Of a DNA stretch of 64,000 nucleotides, positions 1 through 9,723 are shown piece after piece. Positions within the stretch are counted from its first letter, which is position 1; every line of letters starts with the position of its first letter. The notes under the pieces were generated by a model that saw only the letters and a program-made list of their open reading frames with translations, made no database searches and was not told where the DNA came from. The position numbers and the translations under genes were made by a program. The stretch is from an uncultured Bacteroidota bacterium (GTDB lineage: Bacteria > Bacteroidota > Bacteroidia > Chitinophagales > Chitinophagaceae), in assembly GCA_903865435.1 (NCBI GenBank), contig CAIPJS010000086.1:1-64000 (forward strand), read 5' to 3'.

Positions 1-152
1 GCACTATATACTACCAATATAGATATTAATGATAAAATAATAACCAACCCCCATATATATTTATCACCTCTGGTTCTTTGATCCAAATGTTCCTTCATGC
101 CTCCAATACTCGGCATTTGCGAAAATAATTTGTCAGTGGTTTCGTTAAACAT
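1..152 (-). CDS. ftsW: FtsW, lipid II polymerase of the septum, N-terminal fragment
   Basis: Partial: about 50 codons are present and the gene runs off the left edge. The ORF track misses it because of its length. Translation begins MFNETTDKLFSQ, followed by a basic cytoplasmic stretch and the start of a hydrophobic helix (WGLVIILSLISILVVYS), as expected for the N-terminus and first membrane segment of a SEDS-family protein. The ATG lies two bases after the murD stop on the same strand. The assignment to FtsW rests mostly on position: in the dcw cluster ftsW normally follows murD. FtsW polymerises glycan strands together with FtsI. Sequence alone could fit another membrane protein, so this is a context call. 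Confidence 0.75.
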   Translation of the reverse strand, partial: MFNETTDKLFSQMPSIGGMKEHLDQRTRGDKYIWGLVIILSLISILVVYS

Positions 153-154
153 GA

Positions 155-1495
155 TTACAATTCTTTTACGGACTCTTTAAATTGACGGCCTCTGTCTTCG
201 TAATTTTTGAACAGATCAAAACTTGCACAAGCAGGACTCATCAAAACAAGCTCTCCTTTTTCTGCCAATTTAAAAGAAGCATTTACTGCTTTTTTAGCAC
301 TGTCTGTTTCAATAATGGTAGGTACCATATCTTTAAAAAAATCAATGATTTTTTTATTGTCTGTACCCATACATACAATTGCCTTTACTTTTTCTTTCAC
401 AAGTTCAGCAATCAAAGCATAGTCATTGCCTTTGTCAACACCACCCAATATCAATACCGTTTTCTTTTGCATGCTTTCTAGTGCATACCAAGTACTGTTT
501 ACATTGGTGGCTTTGCTGTCATTGATAAAGTCGACACCTCTTACTGTGGCAACAAATTCCATTCGATGTTCTAAACTATGAAAATTGCTTACAGCTTCAC
601 GAATTTTTTCCTTACGGATGCCCAATGTGGTAGCTGCAATGCTTGCTGCCATGGTGTTGTAAGCATTGTGCTTTCCTTTTAAGGCAAAGTCATAAATACT
701 CATGGTTACGCGTTCTTCTTGGATTTTTAACATCATTTGATCGTTTTTGATGTAGCCTCCTTTTTTTACTTCTTGTTTCATAGAAAATGGTAGTGGGTTA
801 GTATTTGTGGTTAGTAGTTCTAAATGTTTAACAATTACTTCATCATCGATACAATAGATGAAATAATCTTGTGCAGTTTGATTCTCAATGATTCTAAACT
901 TGCTTTTGATGTAAGCTTCAAACTGGTGATTGTACCTATCTAAATGATCTTCGGTAATATTTAATAAAATGGCAATCTCTGGTTTGAAATATTGTATATC
1001 ATCCAATTGAAAAGAGCTTACTTCAATAATGTACAAGGCTTTGGGTGCTATGGCAATTTGTCTTGCAAAAGAAAATCCTATATTGCCTACCATAGCCACA
1101 TCTTCATTCACCAATTTGCAGATATGATACAACAAAGCGGTAGTTGTACTTTTTCCATTGCTTCCTGTAATGGCAGCAATTTTGCTATTGCCTTTGTATC
1201 TATATCCAAATTCAATTTCACTAATCACTGGAATGCCTTTAGCACGAATGGCTTTTACCATTTCATTTTTTTCTGGTATACCTGGGCTTTTCATCACTTC
1301 ATCAGCAGCTAAAATTCGCGCTACACTATGCACCCCTGCCTCAAACTCAATAGCATGCTCTTCTAATTCTTTTTGGAAATTAGCCTTGATAGCGCCTCCA
1401 TCAGATACGAATACTTCATAGCCTTTTTGTTTGGCCAATAAAGCAGCACCAATTCCGCTTTCACCTGCACCTAATATGACTAATTTTTTTGCCAA
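155..1495 (-). CDS. murD: UDP-N-acetylmuramoylalanine--D-glutamate ligase
   Basis: MurD adds D-glutamate to UDP-MurNAc-L-Ala in the cytoplasm, using ATP. At 446 residues it has family length. The Mur ligase P-loop GSNGKSTTT is at about residues 110-118, preceded by a Rossmann-like N-terminus (LVILGAGESGIG) and followed by NITEDHLDRY and HRMEFV, typical of the central and C-terminal domains. The start is a TTG at 1495, three bases after the mraY stop; no ATG lies near, so TTG is the best choice and fits translational coupling inside the dcw operon. Confidence 0.96.
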   Translation of the reverse strand: MAKKLVILGAGESGIGAALLAKQKGYEVFVSDGGAIKANFQKELEEHAIEFEAGVHSVARILAADEVMKSPGIPEKNEMVKAIRAKGIPVISEIEFGYRYKGNSKIAAITGSNGKSTTTALLYHICKLVNEDVAMVGNIGFSFARQIAIAPKALYIIEVSSFQLDDIQYFKPEIAILLNITEDHLDRYNHQFEAYIKSKFRIIENQTAQDYFIYCIDDEVIVKHLELLTTNTNPLPFSMKQEVKKGGYIKNDQMMLKIQEERVTMSIYDFALKGKHNAYNTMAASIAATTLGIRKEKIREAVSNFHSLEHRMEFVATVRGVDFINDSKATNVNSTWYALESMQKKTVLILGGVDKGNDYALIAELVKEKVKAIVCMGTDNKKIIDFFKDMVPTIIETDSAKKAVNASFKLAEKGELVLMSPACASFDLFKNYEDRGRQFKESVKEL

Positions 1496-1498
1496 TGT

Positions 1499-2812
1499 TT
1501 ATCTTGTCTTTAAGGTTAATATAGAAACAACTACCAATAAGATGGTGATGATCCAAAAACGAACTGCAATCTTACTTTCGTGGAATCCTTTCTTTTGATA
1601 ATGATGATGCAATGGGCTCATTAAAAACACCCTTCTTCCTTCTCCAAATTTTTTCTTCGTGTATTTAAAATAACTCACTTGAATAATTACACTCAGGTTC
1701 TCGATTAAAAACACACCACAAAAAATTGGAATCAATAATTCTTTTCTTACAATGATGGCTAGTGATGCAATGATGCCTCCCAATGCTAAACTTCCAGTAT
1801 CTCCCATGAAAACCTGCGCTGGATAAGCATTGTACCATAAAAATCCAATACATGCACCTACAAATGCACCTACAAAAATAGACAACTCCCCTAAATTAGG
1901 AATGTACATTACATTTAAGTAATCGGCAAATACATAGTTACCACTTACATAAATAAAGATGCCTAATGCTGCACCAATAATGGCACTTACCCCTGCAGCC
2001 AACCCATCCAATCCATCGGTTAAATTTGCCCCATTGGAAACAGCCGTAATAATAAAAGTGACTATAAGAATATATACAATCCAAGTGTATTTTTCGGCAC
2101 CTGGCCCTATCCAACTAATTATTTTACTATAATTAAATTCATGATTCTTTACAAAAGGAATGGTAGTAATAGGCGTTTTAACTTTTACAAAACGTCTTTC
2201 TACCCCATTAATTTTTCTTACTACAATATCCGCCCCTTTGGCAATTTTTTCGCCTTTTTGCAAACTAGCGCTAACCGAAGAGGCAATGATTTCTCTTTCT
2301 ACCGTTACGGCATTGCTAAAGTATAGGGTCACACCAATAATAATGCCCAACCCTATTTGACCAATAATTTTTGAAACTCCCGCCAAGCCATCACTGTTTT
2401 GTTTTTTATAAGCGGCCCCCTGTGCTTGCGCTTGCTTACGGGCTTTAATTTTAAAATAATCATCTAAGAACCCAATTAAGCCCAACCAAACCGTACACAA
2501 AATCATTAAACGGATATAAACTTTATCTAGGTTGGCAAATAATAATGTTGGTATTAATATGCTTAATAAGATGATGATACCGCCCATTGTTGGAGTACCT
2601 TTCTTTTGTTGCTCCCCTGCCAATCCCAAGTCTCTCACCGACTCACCAATTTGTTTTTTCTGCAAAAACAAAATTATTTTCTTTCCATAAACAGTTGCTA
2701 TAAATAAAGACAACAAAATAGCCATTGCAATTCTTGAAGTCAAGAACTGAAATACCCCTAATCCAGGAATATGAAACTGTTTGTCCACCCAAGAAAATAA
2801 TTGATACAACAT
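1499..2812 (-). CDS. mraY: Phospho-N-acetylmuramoyl-pentapeptide-transferase
   Basis: MraY transfers phospho-MurNAc-pentapeptide to undecaprenyl phosphate, making lipid I at the inner membrane. It is a polytopic protein with the signature [17 protein letters not shown] and the catalytic region [27 protein letters not shown] near the C-terminus is also typical. At 437 residues it is longer than the roughly 360 residues of the E. coli enzyme. The extra length sits mainly between about residues 165 and 235, a hydrophilic insert with [20 protein letters not shown]; such an insert is, as far as I recall, usual in Bacteroidota. The gene lies between murE and murD with gaps of 7 and 3 bases. Confidence 0.96.
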   Translation of the reverse strand: MLYQLFSWVDKQFHIPGLGVFQFLTSRIAMAILLSLFIATVYGKKIILFLQKKQIGESVRDLGLAGEQQKKGTPTMGGIIILLSILIPTLLFANLDKVYIRLMILCTVWLGLIGFLDDYFKIKARKQAQAQGAAYKKQNSDGLAGVSKIIGQIGLGIIIGVTLYFSNAVTVEREIIASSVSASLQKGEKIAKGADIVVRKINGVERRFVKVKTPITTIPFVKNHEFNYSKIISWIGPGAEKYTWIVYILIVTFIITAVSNGANLTDGLDGLAAGVSAIIGAALGIFIYVSGNYVFADYLNVMYIPNLGELSIFVGAFVGACIGFLWYNAYPAQVFMGDTGSLALGGIIASLAIIVRKELLIPIFCGVFLIENLSVIIQVSYFKYTKKKFGEGRRVFLMSPLHHHYQKKGFHESKIAVRFWIITILLVVVSILTLKTR

Positions 2813-2819
2813 AAGTAGA

Positions 2820-4283
2820 TTATTTAGCTAATTCTTTAAATAGGTTTTGTAAAATTTGCTTGTCATCAAAATCATGCTTCACCCCTTTCACTTCTTGATA
2901 CTTCTCATGGCCTTTGCCAGCTATTAAAATAATATCTCCTGCTTTTGCAAAACTGATTGCTGCTTTAATGGCTTCTTTTCGATCCACTATATTGATGTAC
3001 TTTCTTTTTGCGGCACTGCTCAAACCCAATTCCATATCTTTTATAATTTCATTGGGATCTTCGGAACGAGGATTGTCACTGGTAAAAAATACTTTATTAC
3101 TTAAATCACATGCCACTTGTGCCATGACTGGTCTTTTTGTTTTATCTCTGTCGCCACCACAACCCACTACTGTAATGACTGTTTCATTGCCCTTTCTTAA
3201 TTTAGCAATGGTGGTTAATACATTCTCTAAAGCATCTGGTGTATGCGCATAATCCACTATGCCAATAATATTTTCTGCACTCACGATATAATCAAATCTA
3301 CCCTCCGCTCCAGTCAACGCACTTAATACCACCAATACCTCTTGTGGCTTTTCACCCAATTCAATGGCAATACCATACACAGCCAATAAATTATAGGCAT
3401 TGAATGTGCCTATCAATCGACAATGCACCTCTATATCATTAATATTCATCACCAAACCACTTAAAAGATTTTCTAAAATCTTGCCTTTGTAATTAGCGGG
3501 CGCATGCAAAGCATAGCTTAATTTTTTTGCCTTGGTTTGCAATAACATTTTAGCCCCATTTTTATCATCCAAATTGGTTAATGCAAATGCAGTAGTTGGC
3601 AATTGATCAAAGAAAGTTTTTTTAACCTCTAAATAAGCTTCAAAATTTTGGTGGTAATCTAAATGATCGTGTGTGATATTGGTAAAAGCGCCACCTACAA
3701 ATTGCAAGCCTGTTATACGATGCTGATGAATGGCATGACTGCTCACTTCCATAAATACATGTGTACATCCTGCCTCAACCATTTGATGCAATAATGCATT
3801 CAGCTGAATAGGATCGGGCGTTGTATGAGTAGAGGGAACAATGTTTTTACCAATATGATTTTCGATGGTGCTGATTAAACCACAGGAATAGCCCAGTTGA
3901 TTGAATAATTTAAACAACAAAGTTGCAACTGTTGTTTTTCCATTGGTACCCGTTACACCGACTAATTTTAATTTTGAAGAAGGCTCCTCATAAAATTGAT
4001 GCGCCATAATAGCAACTGCTTCTTGTGCATTTTCTACAATAATATAAGTAATGGAATTATTTATTATAGTTGGCTTTTGCTCACATACTATAACCGTAGC
4101 GCCTTTTTCAATGGCCATATTAATAAAATCATGCCCATCCGACTTTGCTCCTTTAATGGCAACAAATACTGCATGCTTGATTATTTTTCTAGAATCAATT
4201 TGAATGGCGGCAATTTCTTGCTGGGTAACGCCAATCACTTCTCTTAACTTAACACCAAATAATATATTTTGTAGTGCTTTCAT
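2820..4283 (-). CDS. murE: UDP-MurNAc-L-Ala-D-Glu--meso-diaminopimelate ligase
   Basis: MurE adds the third peptide residue to the peptidoglycan precursor. The ATP-binding loop GTNGKTTVA is at about residues 111-119. The specificity motif reads DNPR (about residues 403-406, in DNPRSEDP), which marks meso-diaminopimelate rather than L-lysine enzymes, so the wall is expected to be DAP-type. Length 487 is normal. Its ATG overlaps the ftsI stop codon by one base (TAATG), which suggests coupled translation. Confidence 0.97.
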   Translation of the reverse strand: MKALQNILFGVKLREVIGVTQQEIAAIQIDSRKIIKHAVFVAIKGAKSDGHDFINMAIEKGATVIVCEQKPTIINNSITYIIVENAQEAVAIMAHQFYEEPSSKLKLVGVTGTNGKTTVATLLFKLFNQLGYSCGLISTIENHIGKNIVPSTHTTPDPIQLNALLHQMVEAGCTHVFMEVSSHAIHQHRITGLQFVGGAFTNITHDHLDYHQNFEAYLEVKKTFFDQLPTTAFALTNLDDKNGAKMLLQTKAKKLSYALHAPANYKGKILENLLSGLVMNINDIEVHCRLIGTFNAYNLLAVYGIAIELGEKPQEVLVVLSALTGAEGRFDYIVSAENIIGIVDYAHTPDALENVLTTIAKLRKGNETVITVVGCGGDRDKTKRPVMAQVACDLSNKVFFTSDNPRSEDPNEIIKDMELGLSSAAKRKYINIVDRKEAIKAAISFAKAGDIILIAGKGHEKYQEVKGVKHDFDDKQILQNLFKELAK

Positions 4284-6397
4284 TAATTTAATTCAATTTG
4301 AATTTGTTGTCCTTTAGCTATCAGTTCGCCTTTTGCAATACTTTGTTTGATCACTTTTCCCTTACCAACACATTTAACCATCAAACCCTTTTTCTCACAT
4401 ATCCATAAAGCATCTTTCAATTTCATCCCGCTGATATTGGGCATGGTACTATCTGAAATAATATTTTGTGCTGCTTTCATATTTTTACCTTTCCCTTTAA
4501 ATTCTACCCATTCATTGCGTGCTTCGCTTGAATCCTGATAAGCAATGGATAAGTTTTTTGTAATAGTTTGTAAGGATAATTTAGAAAGACTGTAATCAAA
4601 CACTTGACTGTCTTTGACTAAAAATGCAGGAGCTACCCCTCTTTTATTTTGAATGTAAGTGGAATACAAACGATCTGAAATTTCTTTGAATACTGGACCA
4701 GCCACTGATGCTCCAAAATGATTGGCTGCATGTGGATGATTGATGATGATTACAGCAATGGTATATTGTGGATTTTCAGCTGGAAAATAACCCACAAATG
4801 AAGATTGGAATGTTGCATCTGCATAACCTCTGCTTCCGTCAGCTACCAAGGCAGTACCAGTTTTTCCTGCTACTTTATACAAACTATTTACAAATAATTT
4901 TTTAGCAGTTCCATTGGTGCAAACCCCTTCCAATGCGGTATGCAATGCAGTTAATGTTTTTGGTGAACACACCGTCCAGTTGTAAGCCTTTGGGCTTATC
5001 GTTTTCAATACCCTTCCTTCTTCCTTAATTGAATTCACTAAATAAGGGCGCATCATTACGCCATTATTGGCAATACTATTGTAAAATGTCAATGTTTGAA
5101 TAGGTGCAATGGCGATTCCATATCCAAAAGCCATCCATGGCAATGAAGTATTGGACCACATTTTACTTTCTGGTCGATGAATGATGGGGGCTCCTTCGCC
5201 CATCAAATCAATACCAGATAAAGAATCCAATCTTAATTTGGATAAATATTTAAAATAATTACTTGGACGATCATTGAATGAACCCAAAGCCAATTTAGCC
5301 ATACCCACATTGGAGCTTTCTTCAAAGGCTTCTAACACAGTAGCTTCATGCTTACCATGCGCTTCTGCATCTTTTACCACACGGCCTGCATAGTTCCAAA
5401 CACCCCCCTCTAAATTTAATTTAGAATCTAATGTAACTTTCCCATCTTCTAATGCCGATAATAAAGTAACCAATTTAAAAGTAGATCCTGGCTCGGTAAC
5501 TCTTGTCGCATAATTTAAATCTTCGGTATAAACACCATCTCCTATTTTACCTAAATTGGCAATGGCTTTAATTTTACCCGTCTTTACTTCCATCACCATG
5601 GCCACACCCGATTTTGCATCATTGCTAATCATCATTTTTTTCAAGGCATTCTCTGTAACTTCTTGAATAAAGACATCTAAAGTACTTACAATGTCTTTGC
5701 CTGTTTCAGGTTCAATCTCAAATGAACCTTCTTCAACCGGAACCGTGATGCCCCCTGCAATGGCACGTACCAATTGACGGCCATTACGTCCATTCAAAAC
5801 AGTATCATACGATTTTTCAAGACCCACTTTATTTTCATCTCTAGCCAGACCAATGGTTCTGTACGCAATATTCTCGTAAGGATTCAAACGAATGTTGTGC
5901 TCTTGTGCAATTAAACCACTCTTGTATCTACCTAATTTAAATAAAGGAAATTTAGCTAAAGACAAATATTGACGATATGCTATTTTTTTTCTTAACTCAT
6001 AATTGCCTTCATTGGCTTCATAAGCAGTGGTTAAATCATTTTTATATTTTTCTGCTGATTGATCTTTGAACAAATTGGCCAAGCAAATGCTAAGAGAATC
6101 TATATTGCTTCTAAACAATATACCTGCTTTTTCATGCAAGGGCGTTACTCTAAAATCTATAGAAATATCAAATTGAGGAATATTGGTGCTTAACATTTGG
6201 CCATCCTCGCTATAAATAGTGCCTCTATCTGCAGGAATGTCTACAATTTTTTGATGTAAACTATCACTTAGTCCTCTCCAATATTTTCCTTGTACTTGTT
6301 GAATGTAAAATGCCTTACCCAATATGAGCAAGCACACCACTACCATCATGATATAGCTTAAATAAACCCTCCATAATATGTCGCGTTTTACATCCAT
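4283..6397 (-). CDS. ftsI: Septal peptidoglycan transpeptidase (class B PBP, FtsI/PBP3 type) with PASTA domain
   Basis: This enzyme crosslinks septal peptidoglycan in the periplasm, working with FtsW. One N-terminal membrane anchor (about residues 11-32) is followed by the dimerisation domain and the transpeptidase domain. The three active-site motifs are visible: STFK at 305-308, SSN at 361-363 and KTGT at 512-515. A C-terminal PASTA domain (about 645-704, starting MPNISGMKLKDAL) is present; E. coli FtsI lacks it, while Bacteroidota and Gram-positive homologues often carry it. Length 704. It overlaps the ftsL stop by one base (TAATG) and murE in the same way. Confidence 0.95.
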   Translation of the reverse strand: MDVKRDILWRVYLSYIMMVVVCLLILGKAFYIQQVQGKYWRGLSDSLHQKIVDIPADRGTIYSEDGQMLSTNIPQFDISIDFRVTPLHEKAGILFRSNIDSLSICLANLFKDQSAEKYKNDLTTAYEANEGNYELRKKIAYRQYLSLAKFPLFKLGRYKSGLIAQEHNIRLNPYENIAYRTIGLARDENKVGLEKSYDTVLNGRNGRQLVRAIAGGITVPVEEGSFEIEPETGKDIVSTLDVFIQEVTENALKKMMISNDAKSGVAMVMEVKTGKIKAIANLGKIGDGVYTEDLNYATRVTEPGSTFKLVTLLSALEDGKVTLDSKLNLEGGVWNYAGRVVKDAEAHGKHEATVLEAFEESSNVGMAKLALGSFNDRPSNYFKYLSKLRLDSLSGIDLMGEGAPIIHRPESKMWSNTSLPWMAFGYGIAIAPIQTLTFYNSIANNGVMMRPYLVNSIKEEGRVLKTISPKAYNWTVCSPKTLTALHTALEGVCTNGTAKKLFVNSLYKVAGKTGTALVADGSRGYADATFQSSFVGYFPAENPQYTIAVIIINHPHAANHFGASVAGPVFKEISDRLYSTYIQNKRGVAPAFLVKDSQVFDYSLSKLSLQTITKNLSIAYQDSSEARNEWVEFKGKGKNMKAAQNIISDSTMPNISGMKLKDALWICEKKGLMVKCVGKGKVIKQSIAKGELIAKGQQIQIELN

Positions 6398-6744
6398 TAT
6401 TTATTTGGAGTCTGATTTTGAATTTTATTTTCCTTTACCAATCGAATGGGCATTTCTTTTGCTACCATTAAACCATAAGGCGCTACTTTATCTTGAATTT
6501 CTACAGCCCTACTGCGACGCATTAAATCGGACTTTAAAGTTTTGAACTCGAATTCTAGTTCTTTAAGCTCCTTTTGTGTTGTGTTTATTTTTCGAATGGT
6601 TTTGTCCGTAAGATGCCCATTTGCTATATATAAGATGGCGATGAATGCCAAGAACAAAAAGAAACTAATGTTCATGACAATCCACTGATAGTTAAGCATA
6701 CTTTTTAAAGTAGTCTTAGTGGTAGGGTTAATAGGTTCGGTCAT
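6397..6744 (-). CDS. ftsL: FtsL-like division protein
   Basis: A 115-residue bitopic membrane protein: a short cytoplasmic N-terminus, one membrane helix at about residues 24-43 (IVMNISFFLFLAFIAILYIA), then a predicted coiled coil rich in Lys and Glu (about 50-85). That is the architecture of FtsL, which together with DivIC/FtsB and FtsQ activates FtsW-FtsI at the septum. FtsL sequences are poorly conserved, so the call rests on architecture plus the exact position between rsmH and ftsI. It could also be called a generic FtsL/DivIC family protein. Confidence 0.85.
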   Translation of the reverse strand: MTEPINPTTKTTLKSMLNYQWIVMNISFFLFLAFIAILYIANGHLTDKTIRKINTTQKELKELEFEFKTLKSDLMRRSRAVEIQDKVAPYGLMVAKEMPIRLVKENKIQNQTPNK

Positions 6745-6749
6745 ACAAC

Positions 6750-7694
6750 TTATAATCTTTCCGCAGCGCGCAATTTTGCACTCCTGCTTCGATTGTTTTG
6801 ATTCATTTCTTTTTCAGAAGCCATTACAGGTTTTTTTGTAATGATCTTCCAAAAAACTTCTCTTTCTGTTGAAAGAAAAGGATGGGCATCTTTTTCTTTC
6901 TCTTGCGACACACGAAAAGCGTTTTTCACCAAACGATCTTCTATAGAATGGAAAGTGATGATTACCGCCCTGCCTCCTGGTTTAATGACCAAAGGCAACT
7001 GCGCTAAAAATTCTTTTAACACTTCCATTTCTTCATTCACTACTATTCTTATGGCTTGGAAAACTTGCGCCCAATATTTGTTGGGATTTCCTTTAACTAC
7101 AGGGGCTATGAATGTTTTAAAATCCTGAACCGTATTTAATTTTACATGCTTGCGTTGGCTAGCTATGTGTTTGGCCAAAGTTTTAGAATTGGTTACTTCG
7201 CCATATTGTTCAAACATTTTATGCAATTCGGCCTCACTAAAATTTTCAATAACACTGGAAGCGGTTGTGGTACCACGTTGATCCATCCTCATATCAAAAG
7301 GACCATCATACCTGGTTGAAAAACCTCTACTGCCTTCGTCAAACTGATGACTGCTTACCCCTAAATCTGCCAATACACCATCTACTTGCGTGATTTGATG
7401 TAAGCGTAAAAACCGTTGTAGGTATTTAAAATTTTCTGGAATAAATAATAAACGCTTATCGTTGGGTAAATTATTTTTTGCATCCGCATCTTGATCAAAT
7501 GCAATCAAACGACCCGCTGGGCCCAATTGCGCTAAAATGCCTTTACTATGTCCACCTCCACCAAATGTAGCATCTACATAAATGCCATCTGGTTGAATAT
7601 TTAAATATTCCATGGTTTCATGAAATAAGACGGGGATGTGGTAAGAAGAAGCAAATGCTTGAGATGCGGAAGAATCAAGGTGTTGATTTTGCAT
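6750..7694 (-). CDS. rsmH: 16S rRNA (cytosine(1402)-N(4))-methyltransferase
   Basis: RsmH (MraW) methylates N4 of C1402 in the 16S rRNA decoding centre using S-adenosylmethionine. The SAM-binding loop VDATFGGGGHSKGIL lies near residues 40-54; downstream are GVLADLGVSSHQFD, RGFSTRYDGPFDMRMD and VFQAIRIVVNEE, all characteristic. Length 314 is normal. It is the second gene of the dcw cluster, 9 bases after mraZ and 5 before ftsL. Confidence 0.97.
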   Translation of the reverse strand: MQNQHLDSSASQAFASSYHIPVLFHETMEYLNIQPDGIYVDATFGGGGHSKGILAQLGPAGRLIAFDQDADAKNNLPNDKRLLFIPENFKYLQRFLRLHQITQVDGVLADLGVSSHQFDEGSRGFSTRYDGPFDMRMDQRGTTTASSVIENFSEAELHKMFEQYGEVTNSKTLAKHIASQRKHVKLNTVQDFKTFIAPVVKGNPNKYWAQVFQAIRIVVNEEMEVLKEFLAQLPLVIKPGGRAVIITFHSIEDRLVKNAFRVSQEKEKDAHPFLSTEREVFWKIITKKPVMASEKEMNQNNRSRSAKLRAAERL

Positions 7695-7703
7695 CTGTTT
7701 TAC

Positions 7704-8162
7704 TTAATCTTGTTTTTTAATTCCTGCCATTACTTCCTGAGCCAAATTGCTAAATTCATCTGCAGAGAAATCCTCAAAGAGCTGTTTGTACTTACTTGCA
7801 TCCCATATTTCGAAACGATCTAAAGCTGCAGCCAAAACAATTTCTTTTCCAGGTAAAGCAAACTCTCTTAAAGTGGGTGGCAATAAAATACGGCCTGCAC
7901 CATCCAATTCTACTTCGGTTGCTCCACCCAAAAATTGTCTTCTAAACTGACGCACTTTTGGATCAAAATCATTTAATTGACTAATACGATCCAATATCCC
8001 TTGCCAGCTTTTCATTGGATATAGTGTCAAACACTTCTCAAACCCTCTACTCACAATAAAGCGGTTCTCCCCTTCTGCTAGCTGCTTTTTAAGACTGCCA
8101 GGTAAGTGAAAACGCCCTTTTGCGTCGATGGTTGATTGATATTCTCCGTGAAAGCCTGTCAT
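7704..8162 (-). CDS. mraZ: Transcriptional regulator and dcw cluster head gene MraZ
   Basis: MraZ is a DNA-binding protein of the AbrB-like swapped-hairpin fold that represses its own dcw operon in species where it has been tested. Both repeats of the family are visible, each with the DxxxR type motif: DAKGRFHLP near the N-terminus and DGAGRILLP near residue 85. Length 152 is normal. Its ATG is preceded on the same strand by four GTG boxes at exact 10-bp spacing (8184-8223), the arrangement known for MraZ binding sites, so autoregulation is likely. Confidence 0.96.
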   Translation of the reverse strand: MTGFHGEYQSTIDAKGRFHLPGSLKKQLAEGENRFIVSRGFEKCLTLYPMKSWQGILDRISQLNDFDPKVRQFRRQFLGGATEVELDGAGRILLPPTLREFALPGKEIVLAAALDRFEIWDASKYKQLFEDFSADEFSNLAQEVMAGIKKQD

Positions 8163-8183
8163 TGTTAATAATTATAGTAGTTT

Positions 8184-8223
8184 TTACCACTTGTTCACAC
8201 AAATTAACACATTTTACCACTTT
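8184..8223 (-). promoter_or_regulatory. Candidate MraZ operator: four 10-bp direct repeats
   Basis: Read on the minus strand the block is AAAGTGGTAA, AATGTGTTAA, TTTGTGTGAA, CAAGTGGTAA: four repeats of the form nnnGTGnnAA with GTG every 10 bases exactly. Known MraZ operators in E. coli and Mycoplasma are also direct repeats with 10-bp period around GTGG or TGG. The block lies about 20-60 bases before the mraZ ATG. A possible promoter (TTG, 17 bases, TATTTTAG) lies just upstream at about 8230-8260, so bound MraZ would sit at the start site. The sequence pattern is seen; its function is inferred. Confidence 0.75.
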
Positions 8224-8403
8224 CATAGGCTAAAATAGGGGTTCTAGTTTTCCACAAGTAATAAACCAAGTTGAAAATCAATGCAGTAAGGCAATTCAAA
8301 GCAAATTTTCTATTTTAAGCTCGTTCAGGCTGTGCATACCTGTGGACAAGCCTCTTTTTTATGTGAAAAACTGGTGAATTAGCATGAAAATCAAGGCAAA
8401 ATG

Positions 8404-8411
8404 TACCTTTG
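8404..8411 (+). promoter_or_regulatory. Bacteroidota -7 promoter element for queA
   Basis: TACCTTTG matches the Bacteroidota consensus TAnnTTTG. It ends only four bases before the queA ATG, so the transcript would be leaderless or nearly so. No clear -33 TTTG is seen. Confidence 0.6.
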
Positions 8412-8415
8412 AGGC

Positions 8416-9723
8416 ATGATTGAACGACCAAAGCTCCCTATTGAAGCATTTGACTACCATTTACCAGATGAACGTATTGCCTATACGCCAGCCAAGGATA
8501 GGGCTGAAAGTAAGCTATTGGTATGGGATAAAAAGATCATTGCAGAAAGCACCTATGCACATATTGCTGATTTTATTCCAGAAAAATCAACCCTACTTTT
8601 TAACAATAGTAAAGTAATTGCCGCCAGAATATTTTTTGAAAAAAATAAATCTACCATTTCAACTACTGCCGATAGTAAAGAAAACCCTATTGAAATTTTT
8701 TGTTTAGAACCCAGTGCAGCTTATAGCCCTGTTGCACTTGCCATGCAAGCTACAGAAAAAGTAAGTTGGATTTGTTTGGTAGGCGGTGCAAAAAAATGGA
8801 AAGAAGGATTACTTGAAAAAACTTTTTTTCTTCATGATAAAACATATACTGTATTTGCACAAAAAATAGAAGCTATAGATGGTAAATTTTTAATTGAATT
8901 TTCTTGGGAAGGCGCTATTCATTTTTCTGAAATTATTGAACAGATTGGAAACATTCCACTTCCTCCTTATATACAAAGAGACACCACTGCCGAAGACAAA
9001 GAAAGATACCAGACTACTTATGCCAAAGAAGAAGGCTCTGTAGCAGCACCCACTGCCGGCTTGCATTTTAATGAAAAAATATTTGAGTCACTGGCTACTA
9101 AAAAAATCGAATCTGCTTTTATTACTTTGCATGTTGGCGCAGGCACCTTCTTGCCTGTAAAGACTGAAAATATCAATGACCATCCCATGCATGCTGAATT
9201 TTTTGAAGTGCAAAAATCAATGATTGAATTTTTATTGAAAAAGGAAATAGAAAAAGAAAATTTAGATAGAAATGAAAAAGCATTACCTATTATTTCTGTT
9301 GGAACTACAACCCTTAGAACCATTGAATCATTGTATTGGTTGGGTGTAAAAATTATCCGTTTAAAAAACACATCCACCCTTACAGAACTGCTTGCATTGG
9401 ATTTAAAATTATTGCAATGGGATGCATATGAATTTAATTCATTCAATATTTCCAACACAGCAGCTTTAACTGCCTTGTTGGAATGGATGGAAATGAAAAA
9501 AACATTCACTTTAATTACTACCACGCAATTAATGATTGTACCTGGCTATACATTTAAAATTTGCAATGGGCTCGTTACCAATTTTCACCAGCCTAAGTCT
9601 ACACTATTATTGATCATTGCTGCCATCACAGGAAACAATTGGAAAACCATTTACCAGCATGCCCTCCATCAGCAGTATCGTTTTTTAAGTTACGGAGACG
9701 GTTCTTTATTTTGGATGCACTAA
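8416..9723 (+). CDS. queA: S-adenosylmethionine:tRNA ribosyltransferase-isomerase
   Basis: QueA moves the ribosyl part of S-adenosylmethionine onto preQ1 in tRNA, giving epoxyqueuosine at wobble position 34. Family motifs include FNNSKVIAARI, GNIPLPPYI, EEGSVAAPTAGLHF, TLHVGAGTFLPV, ISVGTTTLRTIESLYW and FHQPKSTLLLIIAA. At 435 residues it is about 80 longer than the E. coli enzyme. The extra residues lie in loops, for example around ENPIEIFCLEPSAAYSPVALAMQ and the lysine- and glutamate-rich KKEIEKENLDRNEK. It overlaps the convergent histidine kinase gene by four bases. Confidence 0.95.
   Translation: MIERPKLPIEAFDYHLPDERIAYTPAKDRAESKLLVWDKKIIAESTYAHIADFIPEKSTLLFNNSKVIAARIFFEKNKSTISTTADSKENPIEIFCLEPSAAYSPVALAMQATEKVSWICLVGGAKKWKEGLLEKTFFLHDKTYTVFAQKIEAIDGKFLIEFSWEGAIHFSEIIEQIGNIPLPPYIQRDTTAEDKERYQTTYAKEEGSVAAPTAGLHFNEKIFESLATKKIESAFITLHVGAGTFLPVKTENINDHPMHAEFFEVQKSMIEFLLKKEIEKENLDRNEKALPIISVGTTTLRTIESLYWLGVKIIRLKNTSTLTELLALDLKLLQWDAYEFNSFNISNTAALTALLEWMEMKKTFTLITTTQLMIVPGYTFKICNGLVTNFHQPKSTLLLIIAAITGNNWKTIYQHALHQQYRFLSYGDGSLFWMH

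Noticed and set aside
9018-9524. 168-residue ORF antisense to queA
   Set aside because: It lies wholly inside queA on the other strand, has no recognisable domain, and its composition follows the queA codons; a shadow frame.
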